A stretch of DNA of 64,000 bases from assembly GCA_011009095.1 (NCBI GenBank), contig VTPC01090694.1:94980-158979 (forward strand), written 5' to 3'. The notes beneath the pieces were generated by a model. The model was not told the DNA's origin and made no database searches. It was given only the letters and a program-made list of their open reading frames with translations. The translations under genes and the position numbers were made by a program. The stretch is from Ignelater luminosus (Eukaryota; Arthropoda; Insecta; Coleoptera; Elateridae). Below, piece by piece: positions 43,221 to 55,500 of the stretch; positions within the stretch are counted from its first letter, which is position 1, and each line of letters opens with the position of its first letter.

Positions 43221-43851
43221 CAAACAGTCCTCGCAGTAGTAGTTTTGAAACTTGAAAGCTTGTGGCTGTCGGGTGTAATGTGGAAAAATAGCGCAGATGA
43301 ACGGAGTACGTCTAGGTATTGGTATTCGGCGATAATGATAAAAACAAAAATTGGAATGGTCTACGTGAGGTGAAAGCAGTGGATAACAGCGTTTCGGCGA
43401 TTCATTGACAGTGGTTGAAAGCTTCTGCATGAGTAATACATTTAATAACAAATGCTATGAATTATACCGCGACGGATGCCAGCTGGTGATTCGGGCCCTT
43501 TTTACTGATCGGAGACGACAGTTGTAATACGAACATGACAAATACAAATAACATGGAGGACTTGGTAAACCAAACCCCAGAATAATAGTTCACTTTATTT
43601 TCAAGGAATGGACGTCCGTCTGGCTGCATAATGGAGATGTTGCAAACGGATGCCTAAACGTCTCAATACAGGATGAACCCAAACTTTGAGAAGAATTATC
43701 GCTTAACTAAAACAAAATCACTCCTGTTTATCTAAAAAACAAGTCAACCAAAATTAATTCAATGAATTTGTAAGAAATTATAGCATAGTTGATTATTCCT
43801 TTCTTTTTAAATTAAGACATGGAAGATTCAAAATTAATAATTTTTTGATCC
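43221..43851. other. Non-coding flank between caspase-like B and caspase C
   Basis: A 96-codon minus-strand frame (43164-43451) shows weak similarity to DNA at about 35100-35770 in unit A, where the frame is broken. No family was recognised. It is probably duplicated non-coding or decayed sequence. Confidence 0.35.
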
Positions 43852-43857
43852 TTTATT
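43852..43857 (-). terminator. Poly(A) signal of caspase C
   Basis: Minus-strand AATAAA (tttatt on plus) lies 69 bp after the stop of caspase C. Confidence 0.55.
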
Positions 43858-43925
43858 AAATTAGATTGTATCACATTGAATTATTACTTTATACATAGTG
43901 GGTAAATACTTCAAGACTTAAATGA

Positions 43926-45777
43926 TTAAGAAAAAGCCTTTCCTATAATTGTTTTCCTTCCTTTTTTTCTCGCTTCAAAATCTTCATACATAATATTGAC
44001 TTTTTTTTTAACTTCTTCAAGCGTTTTTATAATCTTATCTTGTTGTTGCAAGAGATGCAACATTAAATTTCTATCTTTACTCTTGTTCAAATAAAAATTC
44101 TTGCTCAGCGTCGAAACCAACAGAGGCATTTGCTTTTTAACCTTCGGGGCATACAATGCAGGATTTTCTGAAATATGATAATAATTTGTGGCTACACATT
44201 TTGTTGTTCTTATTAATAAGGAAACAACATCGTCTCGACGACCAAACGCAGAAAAGTTTCTACACATCTCCTGAATGAACCACGTACCATTATAGATGTG
44301 CCTGTAAGACTGACTTCCTGGAAAAAAACAGCAGGATGAGATGTTGAATAATAATATTGAAAGCAAAATAAAGACTAACCTTCAACAGCTGCAAAAGCAA
44401 CTAACATATCGGATTCCATTGGTGTTGTGTAGATTTTATTAGGAATTATTTCCACTTCTATTGCATCATGCTGCGAAAAGCTTTGTCCTTTGCATGCCTG
44501 AAGATTGAAGCAGGAAAGTAAATATTTAAGATTCTTAGAAGAATTTCTATTCTTATGATTAAGTAATTATTGCGCGTGCGTGATGAATAAACAATTTCAT
44601 ATTTACCTGGTTAACTTGATAAATATGATTTTGATGATTAATATGCGTTATCTTTATCTAGATTACGAATATTCCCCGAGATTGCTTTTATCTGTATTAA
44701 ATTTAAATGAAAATACGTTTTAAATTACATCAAGATTCAATGTAGTTCAAAACTGGCACAAAAGGCCTGATAGAGTTAGGATTTTTTTGTCATAAGTATT
44801 CAGCACCAAGAACAGCAGTTAAAAGGTATCAACAGATATTTTTTGAGTGATACACTCATTAGTTTAGCTGGATAAGCTACACATTGTATGAATGCAACAA
44901 CTTGTTGTAATAGCTCAAAATTGTCTTTGAGTGCTTTAAAATCAATTATGAATAAAATACAGAACTTATTGAAAAAAGGGGTTAAATTTATCCAAAGAAC
45001 ACCCCTTTCTAGCTAATAAGGTAGATAAATAGTAAACGAGAGCCGAACTATGTACTGTATTTTGTCTGTATATTTACCTGGAAAATAAAGAATTTGGGCT
45101 TATCCTTTAAAGTAGGGCATCTTTCAGCCGTAAAATAATTCCATATTTCTTCAGTATATATGGAAGCATCCCAGGCTCTAAGTTCGTTTCCTGAGTCACC
45201 ATGTGTGAGTACTGCAATAATTAGACTATTGCTGTTTGTATGATCAGCGTTAGCCACTGAAAGCGGATTTTAATTAGGAAGTCTTTCTTTTAATTTTGTT
45301 CCATACGATATACATATAATGAGCTTACTTACATTTTTCTAATTCATCTATTATTTCCTTTCTTTTCAAGTCGTTGAAGATATATTTATCCTCTACATTG
45401 TATCCCAATCGCCCAAATGTCAAAATTAATTCGTTCACATCTCTATTGGTACCAGTTCTTTTCGAATAATCTACACTCTCGAATTGCTGTTGATTAAAAA
45501 TAACAACTAAACCAGGATCTGTACCAGATCTAACATACTCGCGATTGTCAGGAACTTTTTCTGGATCTTCAATAAACTTTTTTTTTATTTCGATTAGTGC
45601 CTCTCTAATTTTATCTAAATCTAAAAAGTACGATTAGCTACCCATAAATAACTTTTGAGGAAAATGTTATTTACCTGCATTTTTAGGCGGAGAAAATACA
45701 TCAACTTCAACGCTATCCACAGAAACAGTGGGCGGTTCAGGTCGAAAATTCTTCGCGTCACTAACGGTTAAACTCAT
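43926..45777 (-). CDS. Caspase with complete catalytic residues and C-terminal coiled coil
   Basis: Five minus-strand exons (45675-45777, 45333-45620, 45078-45256, 44380-44497, 43926-44317) join in phase and give 359 residues. There is a short prodomain (about 65 residues, no CARD or DED). The p20 part has G-L-V-V-I-F-N and the loop R89-T-G-T, L-T-H-G with catalytic His149, and Q-A-C-K-G with catalytic Cys192. The p10 part has S-D-M-L-V-A-F, Y-R235-H and N-G-T-W-F-I-Q. The protein extends about 60 residues past the usual end with a Leu/Lys/Glu coiled-coil-like helix (L-L-Q-Q-Q-D-K-I-I-K-T-L-E-E-V-K-K-K). It resembles a short-prodomain effector caspase cleaving after Asp. The last three introns coincide with those of genes A and B, so all three share an ancestor. 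The orientation is opposite to A and B. Confidence 0.9.
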
Positions 45778-47589
45778 CTTAAGGGCGTCTTTACATAAAT
45801 AACATCAATTTCGAAATTTTAAAGTTCATTATTGCTTAATGCAAACCTTTAGTTTCTTATCAATATATGTGATAGGCAGTAATCTCTTATCATCGCACTG
45901 ATTTTAAAGTTGAAACTTCAAAATGTTTTATTTAGAAAAATTATTACTATTACAATTTTGTAATTTTGGTTTTAAACGTAAATAATAATTTGTATTTAGT
46001 AAATCTTATCGAAACTAAACAACACGGCCAGCCTAAACAACACCTTCAAACAAAGAAGGTTTTGTATAAAACATATCAACAATTTATATTATTATCTTAT
46101 CTTAACGACAGACTGTATAGATACTAATAAATTTGTATTAACAATTTTGATCCAAATAAGGATAAAACAAAAATGAATTTCTGGAATCTTTTATAAATAC
46201 TCGATGATTTTGCCATGATATTATTCCAAGGATAACTAATGCATTACAGATAAAATATCGGTTATTTCAAAGTCATCTATCTATTCTGTGACATTCCAGG
46301 AATTTGTTTGTTTTGTGACAAATTGATTCACAATGTACCTATTGCTGCGCGTTTTTAGCTTTATTTTCCTAGTGAGAACTGTTAATAGTATACGTATGTA
46401 GAAAGTAGAAACTATACAGGATGTTTGCTAATGCCACAAACTCAATTAGGGCAACAAGATTCTTTTTTAAATATTTCTTCTTTATTTACTTTAAATTTTT
46501 ATTGTTGTTTATTTCTAAAAGACTTGGCTTATATTCAGCTATCAACTATTTCCTAATATTATCTATCAAGATTATCTTTTGTCCAGAACTTATAGAGCCT
46601 TGTAAGGTTAAGAGAATTTGCGGGCAAAGACTATGCCTAGAATTTACGAAAAGAGCTATACTTAAGAAATCAAAGAGAACCTTATACCATGACTTAAAAG
46701 ATAAGTATTACATCTTAGAATCGACCTACCTTCTTATATCTAAACCCTTAGCTCACATCTTCAAGAAAAGGTAGATACGTACATGAATGGGTTTCTTTTC
46801 TTCTCTGCGACATTTGACGTTAGAATTTCAATTGTCTTCCGTGACAGTGATTTTGTGTCCTGTCAGATAAACTAATCCACCTAGTTTGAATAAAGCTATA
46901 GATATGATATATTATTAGCTGGATATTGCTCATGTCAGTCTAGTGTTGTGAGTGGGATGCATTTAAACCCATGTCATCACATGTGCTCAGAGACCTCAAG
47001 ACGCATTATTATCTTATGGGCAACCAAAAGCAATAAAACTGATCACAGTGAACGAGGCGCAACCCTTCCGCCACTAACCGCTACAATTCCACAAAGGGCA
47101 ATCTTGATCGTATGATATTTTTCTTCAATACTGCCAGTCAAGTGACCGGGAAGCTGGAACTAACTTCTCATCCCCAATACTGTGATATTAGCTTTGCACT
47201 GCTATGTTTTCAACAAACAGTCTATCTCTTTTGCTCGAAGTCCGGGTGCACGACGGTAACACATTCGTATGGACAGAGTAACCATGTACTCACTTTACTG
47301 CTGGGATCACACAGGTGAAGGAGCGAAGTCTCTCCGTGCTTGGTCAGCTCATCGGAGGACATCTCGACTGCATGAGCTTCAGTCTCAAACATTTTCGACA
47401 GCTGCTCTCTATATCAGTGGATGCGAGCACCCACGATATTTACCATTGTGGTTGCTCAGACGTAAACGACCTCAGACTCAGAGAGGATCATAGGTAGGAA
47501 TAAAGTTCTTTGGTATCGAAAGGCCTAGTCTGTCAGAAAATAAAACCAAGTTCTTAATCCTCATTTATGCATAAAATCCTTTTTGGTAA
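45778..47589. other. Intergenic DNA with a candidate signal-peptide exon
   Basis: The caspase C promoter should lie just above 45777. At 46333-46393 a short frame M-Y-L-L-L-R-V-F-S-F-I-F-L-V-R-T-V-N-S ends at a GTATGT donor, like a secretory first exon, but no second exon could be joined. From 46900 to 47590 the composition is richer and transposon-like, with no identifiable protein. Confidence 0.35.
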
Positions 47590-48030
47590 CCTGCAGAGAT
47601 CCAACCAAAACACAAACTTTGAGTAGAACAAAAATCAGCAAAGCATTCAACTGCCAAGGAGGCTTGAGAGGAGTCTGAGAGATTTTCTCAATGTTAGCTG
47701 CTAAATAAACACAATTGTCTTTAATATTTCAAAGTTTCTTAAATATTTTCACGTCTGGATCAGGCTAATCATAGACAATCTATCACCACAAAAATAGCAT
47801 CGATGACCACTTTGTCCTTTCTATCCTTTTCAGATACAAACAAGAATGTCATACTGCTCTTTTCAGTGTTAAATAAGAGTACAGACTGTCTCATAACTTT
47901 CGTGAAAATTGAGATTTGTATAGATAGATTCCGCTCTAGATAAAAACCTACTTCAGAAAGTAACTTCTTTAAAGATTGATCAACGATTAAGTTAAAGAGA
48001 ATTGACATAAGGCAAACATTCAATTATAAG
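47590..48030 (-). pseudogene. R2-clade LINE reverse-transcriptase remnant
   Basis: Minus strand. S-I-L-F-N-L-I-V-D-Q-S-L-K-K-L lies at about 48010 (the P-L-S-x-L-L-F-N palm motif). L-L-F-N-T-E-K-S-S followed by K-D-K-V-V-I-D-A lies at about 47880-47800, the post-active-site segment of R2/NeSL-type elements. Further down comes P-L-K-P-P-W-Q-L at about 47660. Order and spacing suit an R2-clade RT, but the catalytic box is unrecognisable and stops occur. I base this on motif style only. Confidence 0.5.
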
Positions 48031-49250
48031 TTGAGGAAACTCGATCCTCTCGCAAACATGTACAATTACAAATCTTGTCACTGTATCAAAAGTCTGACCT
48101 GGAAGCGAGCAGTGCGGTAACGCCCGATATGGGAATAGTATCAAAGCCACTTACTGGAGTTGTTAGCCACCATTCCGGACGGAAGAGCCGGATTGCGGGC
48201 GTCTCCATTCAACAACAGCTGAGATCCTGCGTTAGGGTGGGCGTAGGGCCAGCGCCATAATCCACACACCACTTTGTCAGCTATTCCAGACCAGTCTGCC
48301 TGGGGCGGGCAGACCGTGACCATTCCCAATTCCTTACAGGCTCTGAGCTTGGTGCTCCTCAGACCTGTACTCTACACCTTTGAGAAATTCCTGTACCAGC
48401 CGTTGCCGCCTGCGTAACCCTCTTCCCCGTCCCATTCCATTCCCTACCAAATTCTCCCGCAGCACCAACTGCGGGGAGTTGTGGTTTTGAGAATAACCGT
48501 TTCGCCAGCATCGAACCAATTCCAATCATCAACTATCATTCCTCCTCCCTCTGCTACTACTATCCAAGCTTACTCCGTCGAGTGCTGCCAATCTACCATC
48601 ATCCATTCCACATCCACCATCAGCACCGATATCTCCAGCTTCATTCAACTCAACTCAACCAAAGCCGCCGTGACGCCAACACCAAAGTCCCAACCGATCA
48701 ACATCTAGCCATCATCACAAGAGCCTCCACCAAGCACTTCCTGTCGATATGTCTACAAATTCAAGAACCAACCAAATTCAGCTTATCTCAACTCCATCAC
48801 AAACGGACGTGAAGAGCGTTCAGGTTCTATCAGTTCAAGATTACCAGGGCTGAAGAGAATGCCAGCAGGCTTCTAAAACCGCTACGCCTCGGCGTGGCAT
48901 TACGATGAATAACAAAGTCTGATTTGATTCGTCTACGGACATTCTTAAGTAAAGTGAGCAGAGCCCGCAAAGATTCTCTGCAATCTCACTAGTACCTGCT
49001 TAGAAGACACTTTGCACGGAATGAACCAGTACTGAATCTTCTGGAAACTGATGGTTAGTAGCTTGTGCTCGCGACCACAGAAGCGAGCTATATTGGGCTG
49101 TGTTCAGATGGTGCTTTCGAACCATTCATTTTAGAAAAAGCGGGTACGCACAAGATCAGCTGGCAATCGTATAAACAGAGCTCCACTGTAGCATTTTAAT
49201 GTCATCAGATCCAGAAGCTAAAAGAGTCTTCACTTTAGAGCGGTGTACCT
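48031..49250. other. GC-richer, C/T-rich unassigned sequence
   Basis: 48100-48480 is GC-rich. 48480-48800 is a pyrimidine-rich tract (tccatcaccat-like words) whose Ser/Thr/Pro-rich frames reflect composition. It may be the 5' part of the R2-clade element on the minus strand, but no zinc finger or Myb motif could be shown. Confidence 0.3.
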
Positions 49251-52200
49251 CAACACCCGATACAAATACTCAAAGCTCCCCAAGAACAGATTCAAGGTAA
49301 GACAGTTGGGGATTTTCTACAATAAAACCTCTCGCCGATACTCCATGAAATTCTCAACCACACAAAATGAATTTCTTGCCATCCGGTCAATTTGCAAATT
49401 AGTTTCTTTGCATAGGCGCCTTGATCAATTGAAATTTAAAACTAAAATATTTTGTAAAAATTCACGTTCAAAGTCGCTATTGTATTTTAATAAAAGAAAT
49501 ATTTTGTTTTTCGATTCATTTCATATTTGTTTGTGTGCTTAGTGTGCATAACATGCAAAGCAATAATAAACTTAATTGTTTACTATCATTTACAATAATT
49601 TCAATCCTATTTATCAAATAAGTATTAAAGAGGTCAAATTTAGAAATAGAATTTCGGGCTGTCTTTAAACCAATTATGGTATTTCTCAGGATACTGTCTT
49701 AGGCCCAATTCTATTTATTTTATTGCGTATTGCTAAATAAACAAGCAATAATAAAAATAGTTGAAATGAAGTCGATGACGTCAGCACACTTTGCTAAACT
49801 TTGCTCCAATAATTTGCTGTAGTCTTGTAAGAGAACTAATTTAGATGTTTTTTTGTTTGTAGTGTTAATGAGCATCACACTGCAGCTCAACCATAGACCC
49901 AGGGTAATATCAACACAAGAAAATACATAGTTTGTTTTGTTCCATATGAGAAAAATTTCCTTTAAAAAATGAGATAACTTCAAGTTGTCCCAAAAGACAG
50001 TAAAAATTTGTCAAAATAGCTCTGCTTGGATACTGAATGTGTATCTAAAATTGATAGATTTTATTCCCATAAGACGGATAATCTACTGAGCAACTTGGAG
50101 AAATCATTTGGAAGGTGAGAAATTACATCAATATCTTCTAAGTTAAAATCAGCGAGTATATCAGTACAAGTTGAAGTTTTGTCTCAATTATTTTATTGTA
50201 TCGTAGAAAGATATTGAGTCTTATGAATGCATCCTTAAGTACCTTGTTAATTTTCTTTTAAACTTTTTTTCAGTTTTTTCTTTGGCCGTCTTATCTCAAT
50301 GTTTGACAATCAGCTTAACAACCTTTAGTTTGACTCCAGATGAAGGCCATTGCAATGTAAAAATTTAACGTCTCGATTTTCTTTTTCCCTTTTAATATGT
50401 TTTTCTGGCTACTGTTGCTTTTCTTGCTCTCTTTGTTCTTTTCCTTTAGCACTTGTTAATATAATACTTCATCTTGCCCTTTCAGGTTTTAGGAGAATTA
50501 AATTGAAATATTTCAAAAGCATGCTCAGACAAGTAAAGAAATACTAACTTCAAAGGTGTTTTATTGTATATGAGAAAAATCTGCAGTCACTTCCTCATTT
50601 TGATATTTGTTTGGTCTAGTCAAGCAAACCATAAGAAACTAAAATAATAGCGAATTTTAAAAAAATGAGATTTTTAATTCTAGCGTGCAAGTGCTACTGA
50701 AGCAGGACGGGAATTAAGTGTCAAATGCATATATTCAACTGTGATACCCCATCTTGCCTCACCTTCAATCGATATCGATTTGCAAATTATCTAGTACCAT
50801 AGATAACTATGAAGTAGCGAATGTAGCGACATAAGCACCTGTTCCAGTTAATGAACCAAGTCGATTAATCATATGACAATTATTAAGCTGACAGTCATTA
50901 ATTTTTGTCAATAGGCTACCAAGACAAAAAGACCGAAGAACTCAGCAAAATGAAAATTTACAATACTAGCAATTGGACTTAAAAGGCCTTACCATCTGTC
51001 TCTTTTAACAAAACCCAGTTCAGCAAAAGTTAAAAAAAAAGTGTTACTAAACTAATAGTTCGTGCAGACGACAAAGTAGATGAAGATATCTATGGTATGA
51101 CGTTGGAAATTTTGTTATGGAAATAAACACTGTCGCATGGAAATGCAAGATAAAGTTTTCAATATTGAAAATAGAAGTGTGGGTGGAAATAGCAACGACG
51201 AATCATCAGAGTTAAGTGTTTTGCTTTCTGATCAACGCTCACTTTAAACTTTTAGTAGACAAATGACAGTATAGCAATAAGAATAGGGTAAGACTTAAAA
51301 TCCATTGCTTTTGATGATTGGTGTGGTCTTATCTTGAAAGAACTTTTCTCTTCCTTGTATGTCTAAAAGATTTTTCAGTTTCTTGCACAAATAGGAGCGA
51401 AGAGTTTCATAGTGTAGTGTGTAGTGTAATGTGAAGCATCTTCTACGCTAATTTTTCTCGAGTTTAGATCTTTTTAACAAAGACAGGCCCCCTAAAAAAT
51501 GTAATGTAGTTAGTATAGATAAAAAAGAAAGTTTTTAAAAACAATTGAACAGAGATTCCTTGATTACAAATCAGAAAAAAAGAAAATCAAGAAAACAAAC
51601 ATTAAATAAAAATAGAACTATGATCACACTTGTGCAAAAACCGATTTATGGTTCTAGAAGAATCTAAACCTGTTTATATGTTATTACGCATATAAAGCGA
51701 CACGAAGTTGTGCAACGTTATCAACATAAAACAGTTATTTTTAAAACAAAAATTGGTCTGTTTTAAGTGGACAGGTGTAAAGGTCTTGTACAAATTTAGT
51801 TTTTATCAAAATAAAGAGATAAACAAACAGACATATAGAAGATAAATTTTACAAATCTTATCAAGTAGATCTAACTGCACTTTTATACAATCATTAAAGA
51901 GAACATGAATTTCTATCAAGAAAAAGTGCAGTTGTACTTATTAGTAATCATTTGTTTTAGTTGGTTCGTTCAACTGTTTATATAATTTTAAATAAAATAG
52001 AAACGATAAATCAAATTAAAGAAAAATAATAAAAACTTTTAAAAAATAATAATAATAGTTAGAAATAGAATTAGACCTTGAGAACTAATTAATTTAAAAC
52101 TTAAACGAATAAATACCTAAATATAAAAAACGAATTTATATTATCAGCGAGGAAGACCTGTTGCAATAGCTAAGATTTGGTTGAATCGCGCTTATACATT
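49251..52200. other. AT-rich intergenic DNA
   Basis: No gene was recognised. Short frames are AT-sequence noise. Confidence 0.5.
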
Positions 52201-52490
52201 TTTTAAAAGCCCGCCCAACGTAAAGTTACATGTGCATGTGTGTAGATAGCTGTAGAACCTTCACGGTTCGGCATTAGATGTAAATTCCACTAGCAGGAAT
52301 CGAGATCGAGCCAGCAGTAAATTTCATTCCTGCAACGATTTGACGCGGTGGCGTGCGCATTTCTGAGCTCTGGCTGGGTCGCGCTGAGTGCTCCATCTTG
52401 AGTAGAATATAGCTTGTGAGCGGTGAGTGTATAATTGTGCGACAAAAATCCGATGTTTATAGTTTAAAGTGTACAGAATTATTTCAAGAA
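52201..52490 (+). promoter_or_regulatory. GC-rich promoter and 5' UTR with uORF
   Basis: A GC-enriched block (for example gacgcggtggcgtgcgcatt, gctgggtcgcgctgagtgct) lies in otherwise AT-rich DNA directly upstream of a coding first exon. A five-codon uORF (ATG at 52453, TAA at 52465) precedes the main ATG at 52491. The transcription start is not determinable here. Confidence 0.55.
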
Positions 52491-52539
52491 ATGTCTTCGA
52501 ATAATCAGAAACTGTCGACCACGCAACGTATGATACAAG
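52491..52539 (+). CDS. First coding exon of an unidentified gene (partial)
   Basis: ATG at 52491 opens 16 codons (M-S-S-N-N-Q-K-L-S-T-T-Q-R-M-I-Q) and ends in phase 1 at a GTCAGT donor (52540). The upstream block is promoter-like with a short uORF, and downstream lie more than 10 kb without other genes, as for a long first intron. A possible next exon starts at 54661, after the acceptor ttgtttgatag, and would continue G|AC AAG AAA in phase, but it meets TAA after 12 codons, directly before a GTAAGT donor. The protein cannot be identified from 16 residues. This is an inference from promoter, start and donor together. Confidence 0.5.
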
Positions 52540-55500
52540 GTCAGTGATGTGTTCTTATTTATAAAGCTGTTTTAGACGGCTCCGCGCATTTCGTGTGCAG
52601 GATTGATTTTCTAGGCGCCATGACTATTGATTTCACAAATATTGTGAAAATTTCACGTTAAAAAATTGTACCGTACCCCGGTCGTTGCCCACTACGAATG
52701 TGAGCGCATCAAAATTTGAATTTCAGCACTTGTTTTCCGTGTGGTGGTGAGTGATTTACGCCTTTCCTGCAGCCCAGCCGCCTCGGATCTATGCCCATGC
52801 TGCTGCAGTGTTCCTGATTTGGCTGCGTCTATTTAAATGTTTATTCCACCTCGGCTCTCCCTGCTAATCCAACAGGAATTTGATATTTAATAAATTAGAA
52901 TCCCGACATGTTCCTGCTAACATTTCTGTCACCATAGGTTAATCGTACGGCCGCCAATTTCTTATCTCAGGAGTGTCATGTCCTACAGCTGGGAAACAAA
53001 TTTCGAGTTTGTTTGGTTTTCGTTAAGTAATCCTTGTTTGTTTATGTTGTTTTGTCACCTGCAACCTACCGTTCTTTGTTTTACTTTTCATGGATATCGA
53101 TAAAAAACTGGTTTTTATTAATCAAAGGACCTTCACGTAATATAAAAACCATAAAAGTGCGGGCTGTTGTTTACTTTTTTATTCCACAAATGTTTTTAGT
53201 TTTCCCAACAAAACTTTCTTATCGCACTGTTTTGTCATGCAATAATTGACCTTTTTTTAATTCGATTTGATAGTTTTATTCTTACATTTGCGTATCAGTA
53301 AATACAATAATAATAATAGATCTACTGGTTGCGTTGCGATCCATTCGTGCATGTGACCTCTTGCCTTTGCCAAAATTATTTTGTCAACTAGGCGATTATA
53401 CGTGTTGCTTGCCCTTAATTTACATTTTTTTCTCTTCTTTTAATTTTAGATTAACATTTTTTAAAGGAAAGGTTCAATATTTATATATTAGAATAAAGTC
53501 ACACTTTATAGCTTATACACACACCTACTTACTACGCCTTGTCAAAAAATACTCATCTCTCTATTGATTACCTAGTTTGGAAGTTCATATAGCTGGGGGG
53601 TGTAATTTTTCCTGTATCTTAACGAAATTCTAGGGTTTTTATGCTCTGGAAAATAAATGTGTAATTAAAAAATTCTTGTTATCAAATAAACTGTTATTAC
53701 CGAAAAAATGTTCTTAAGATAATGGTAGGTTATTATTTTATATTGATCTTAGTTAACCATGGTTTATTTCTATGTTTGTCCTTGGGAAAAAAATGAAATA
53801 TTCGAGCAATAAAATCTTTTTACGGTAATTTATTTACATATATTTGTGAATATTATTCTTGTTTATTATTAATATGGTAAAGTGATCATATTTTGTTTTG
53901 TAATTATCATTGTTTTGTTTTATGAACAAATGAATGTATAATTTTTCTGTTTTGGAAGAAAAAAAGTCTTTTTAAATAAAATTTGTTAACCTAATCTAAA
54001 TGGGAATATTTTTATCATCATAACCTGTTGAATTATTCTTTTGTTTGAGAAATCCATAAATATTATTAGAATAAAATTTAGAAAAAACACAAATGATAAC
54101 AGTTGGCTTGTGGAAAATATTACAAAACAATTGTGATGGTTAAAACAACAACATTACGAAGCCGAATCATTTTTGTTACTTTTCTGTTTCTTTTTCTATT
54201 TTTTGTAGATAATTCCAATGAATTGCATAATTATACAAAACAAACTTGGCCTTGAAACAACGGAATTCTGCTTTATAGTCGTTTATAGTTCATATTCCAT
54301 ACACCATAATTGCTGTTTAAAAATGAACAATTGATAGTTATGTATAATTAACGTCAAAAAACCTAATATATGACAAACAAGCATAATGAGGTAATTTCTA
54401 CTTTATTATTCAACAGTTTATATCTAAATAAACAAAAATTATCCTAATTTCAGAACGCTACTATCATAATAAAAATAGCTAAGCTAATAATACTCCGCAA
54501 ACGTGGCAAGTATTTGTTAAAAAAAACATTAATCTTGAAAGTGTCTTAATTGTTAATTGTTGTTTTTGTAATTTTTAGACAGATTTTGTTTTGATTTGTT
54601 AATTCTCGCCTGAATATTTAGTTAATTTAGCTAAAATAATTTTTTTATTTTGTTTGATAGACAAGAAATTGCACGACGAGCACAGTAACCCCTTCTAAGT
54701 AAGTAGAAGGTATCATATTACAACATTTTGGTGTCGCAGCGAAAAACGATACTTACTTCAAAAGGGTGGTCCTTTGGGATTTAAGGATAGACTTGCGTAA
54801 TTCTCCCTTATTGAATTACATAGATGCTATTAGGGCTTTAACCTTTTGATAGACTTTTTATTTTTTATCCTCCCATCACTCTTAAAAGAAATAAAAACAA
54901 AATGTTCCATTGGCAGGATAATTTTATTTTGGGAATTAAAACCTTTTTACTGTAGAAGTCAAAAAGAAAAACTTTCATGTCATCAGCTTTAAATCCTAAA
55001 AGAAGACATTTATCGTGAGAGATAACAAGAAATATCATCTTCCCTTCTGTCCTTGGTCCTTAGAAATTGAGCCCCAAACGTGCCTTGTTTCTTGAATAGC
55101 TCAATCCTTTGTACTTATGTTCGCTGATAGAAGGGGAGGAAACTGACTTTGTAATTAAATCCATTCGGTATTATTGGAATATTTCTCTTTTTTATTGGTC
55201 GTTTTAGAATGTAATCCTCGTACAAGTAGATATCTCAAATTGGGACTATAAATTTCTAAAACTGTTTTGGGCAAGGAACTGAAGATCGCTTTGTGTATTG
55301 TTATTCACGAAATCCAGCTGTTTTTAATAACCTTGACCCAATGTCTCAATGGGTAGCAGCAAATAAAATGCAAAAGATTAATTTAACATTCGGTTAATAA
55401 ATAGAAAATGATCTCAGTTAGTAAAAAAAATTTTACGGATGAAGTAATATGTGAACAACGACCTTTAGAAAGCAATTTATAGAGTCAGCTGTTAGACACT

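Noticed and set aside
43164..43451. 96-codon minus-strand frame with Y-Y-C-E-D-C
   Set aside because: It has no family match and the corresponding DNA in unit A is broken. It is likely chance or decayed.
46421..46774. 117-codon Phe/Leu/Lys-rich frame
   Set aside because: Amino-acid content follows AT-rich DNA, and no promoter, splice or domain support was seen.
50690..50830. Minus-strand segment vaguely like a stomatin W-G-I-x-V-E motif
   Set aside because: Only a few residues match, stops flank it, and no neighbouring exon could be joined.
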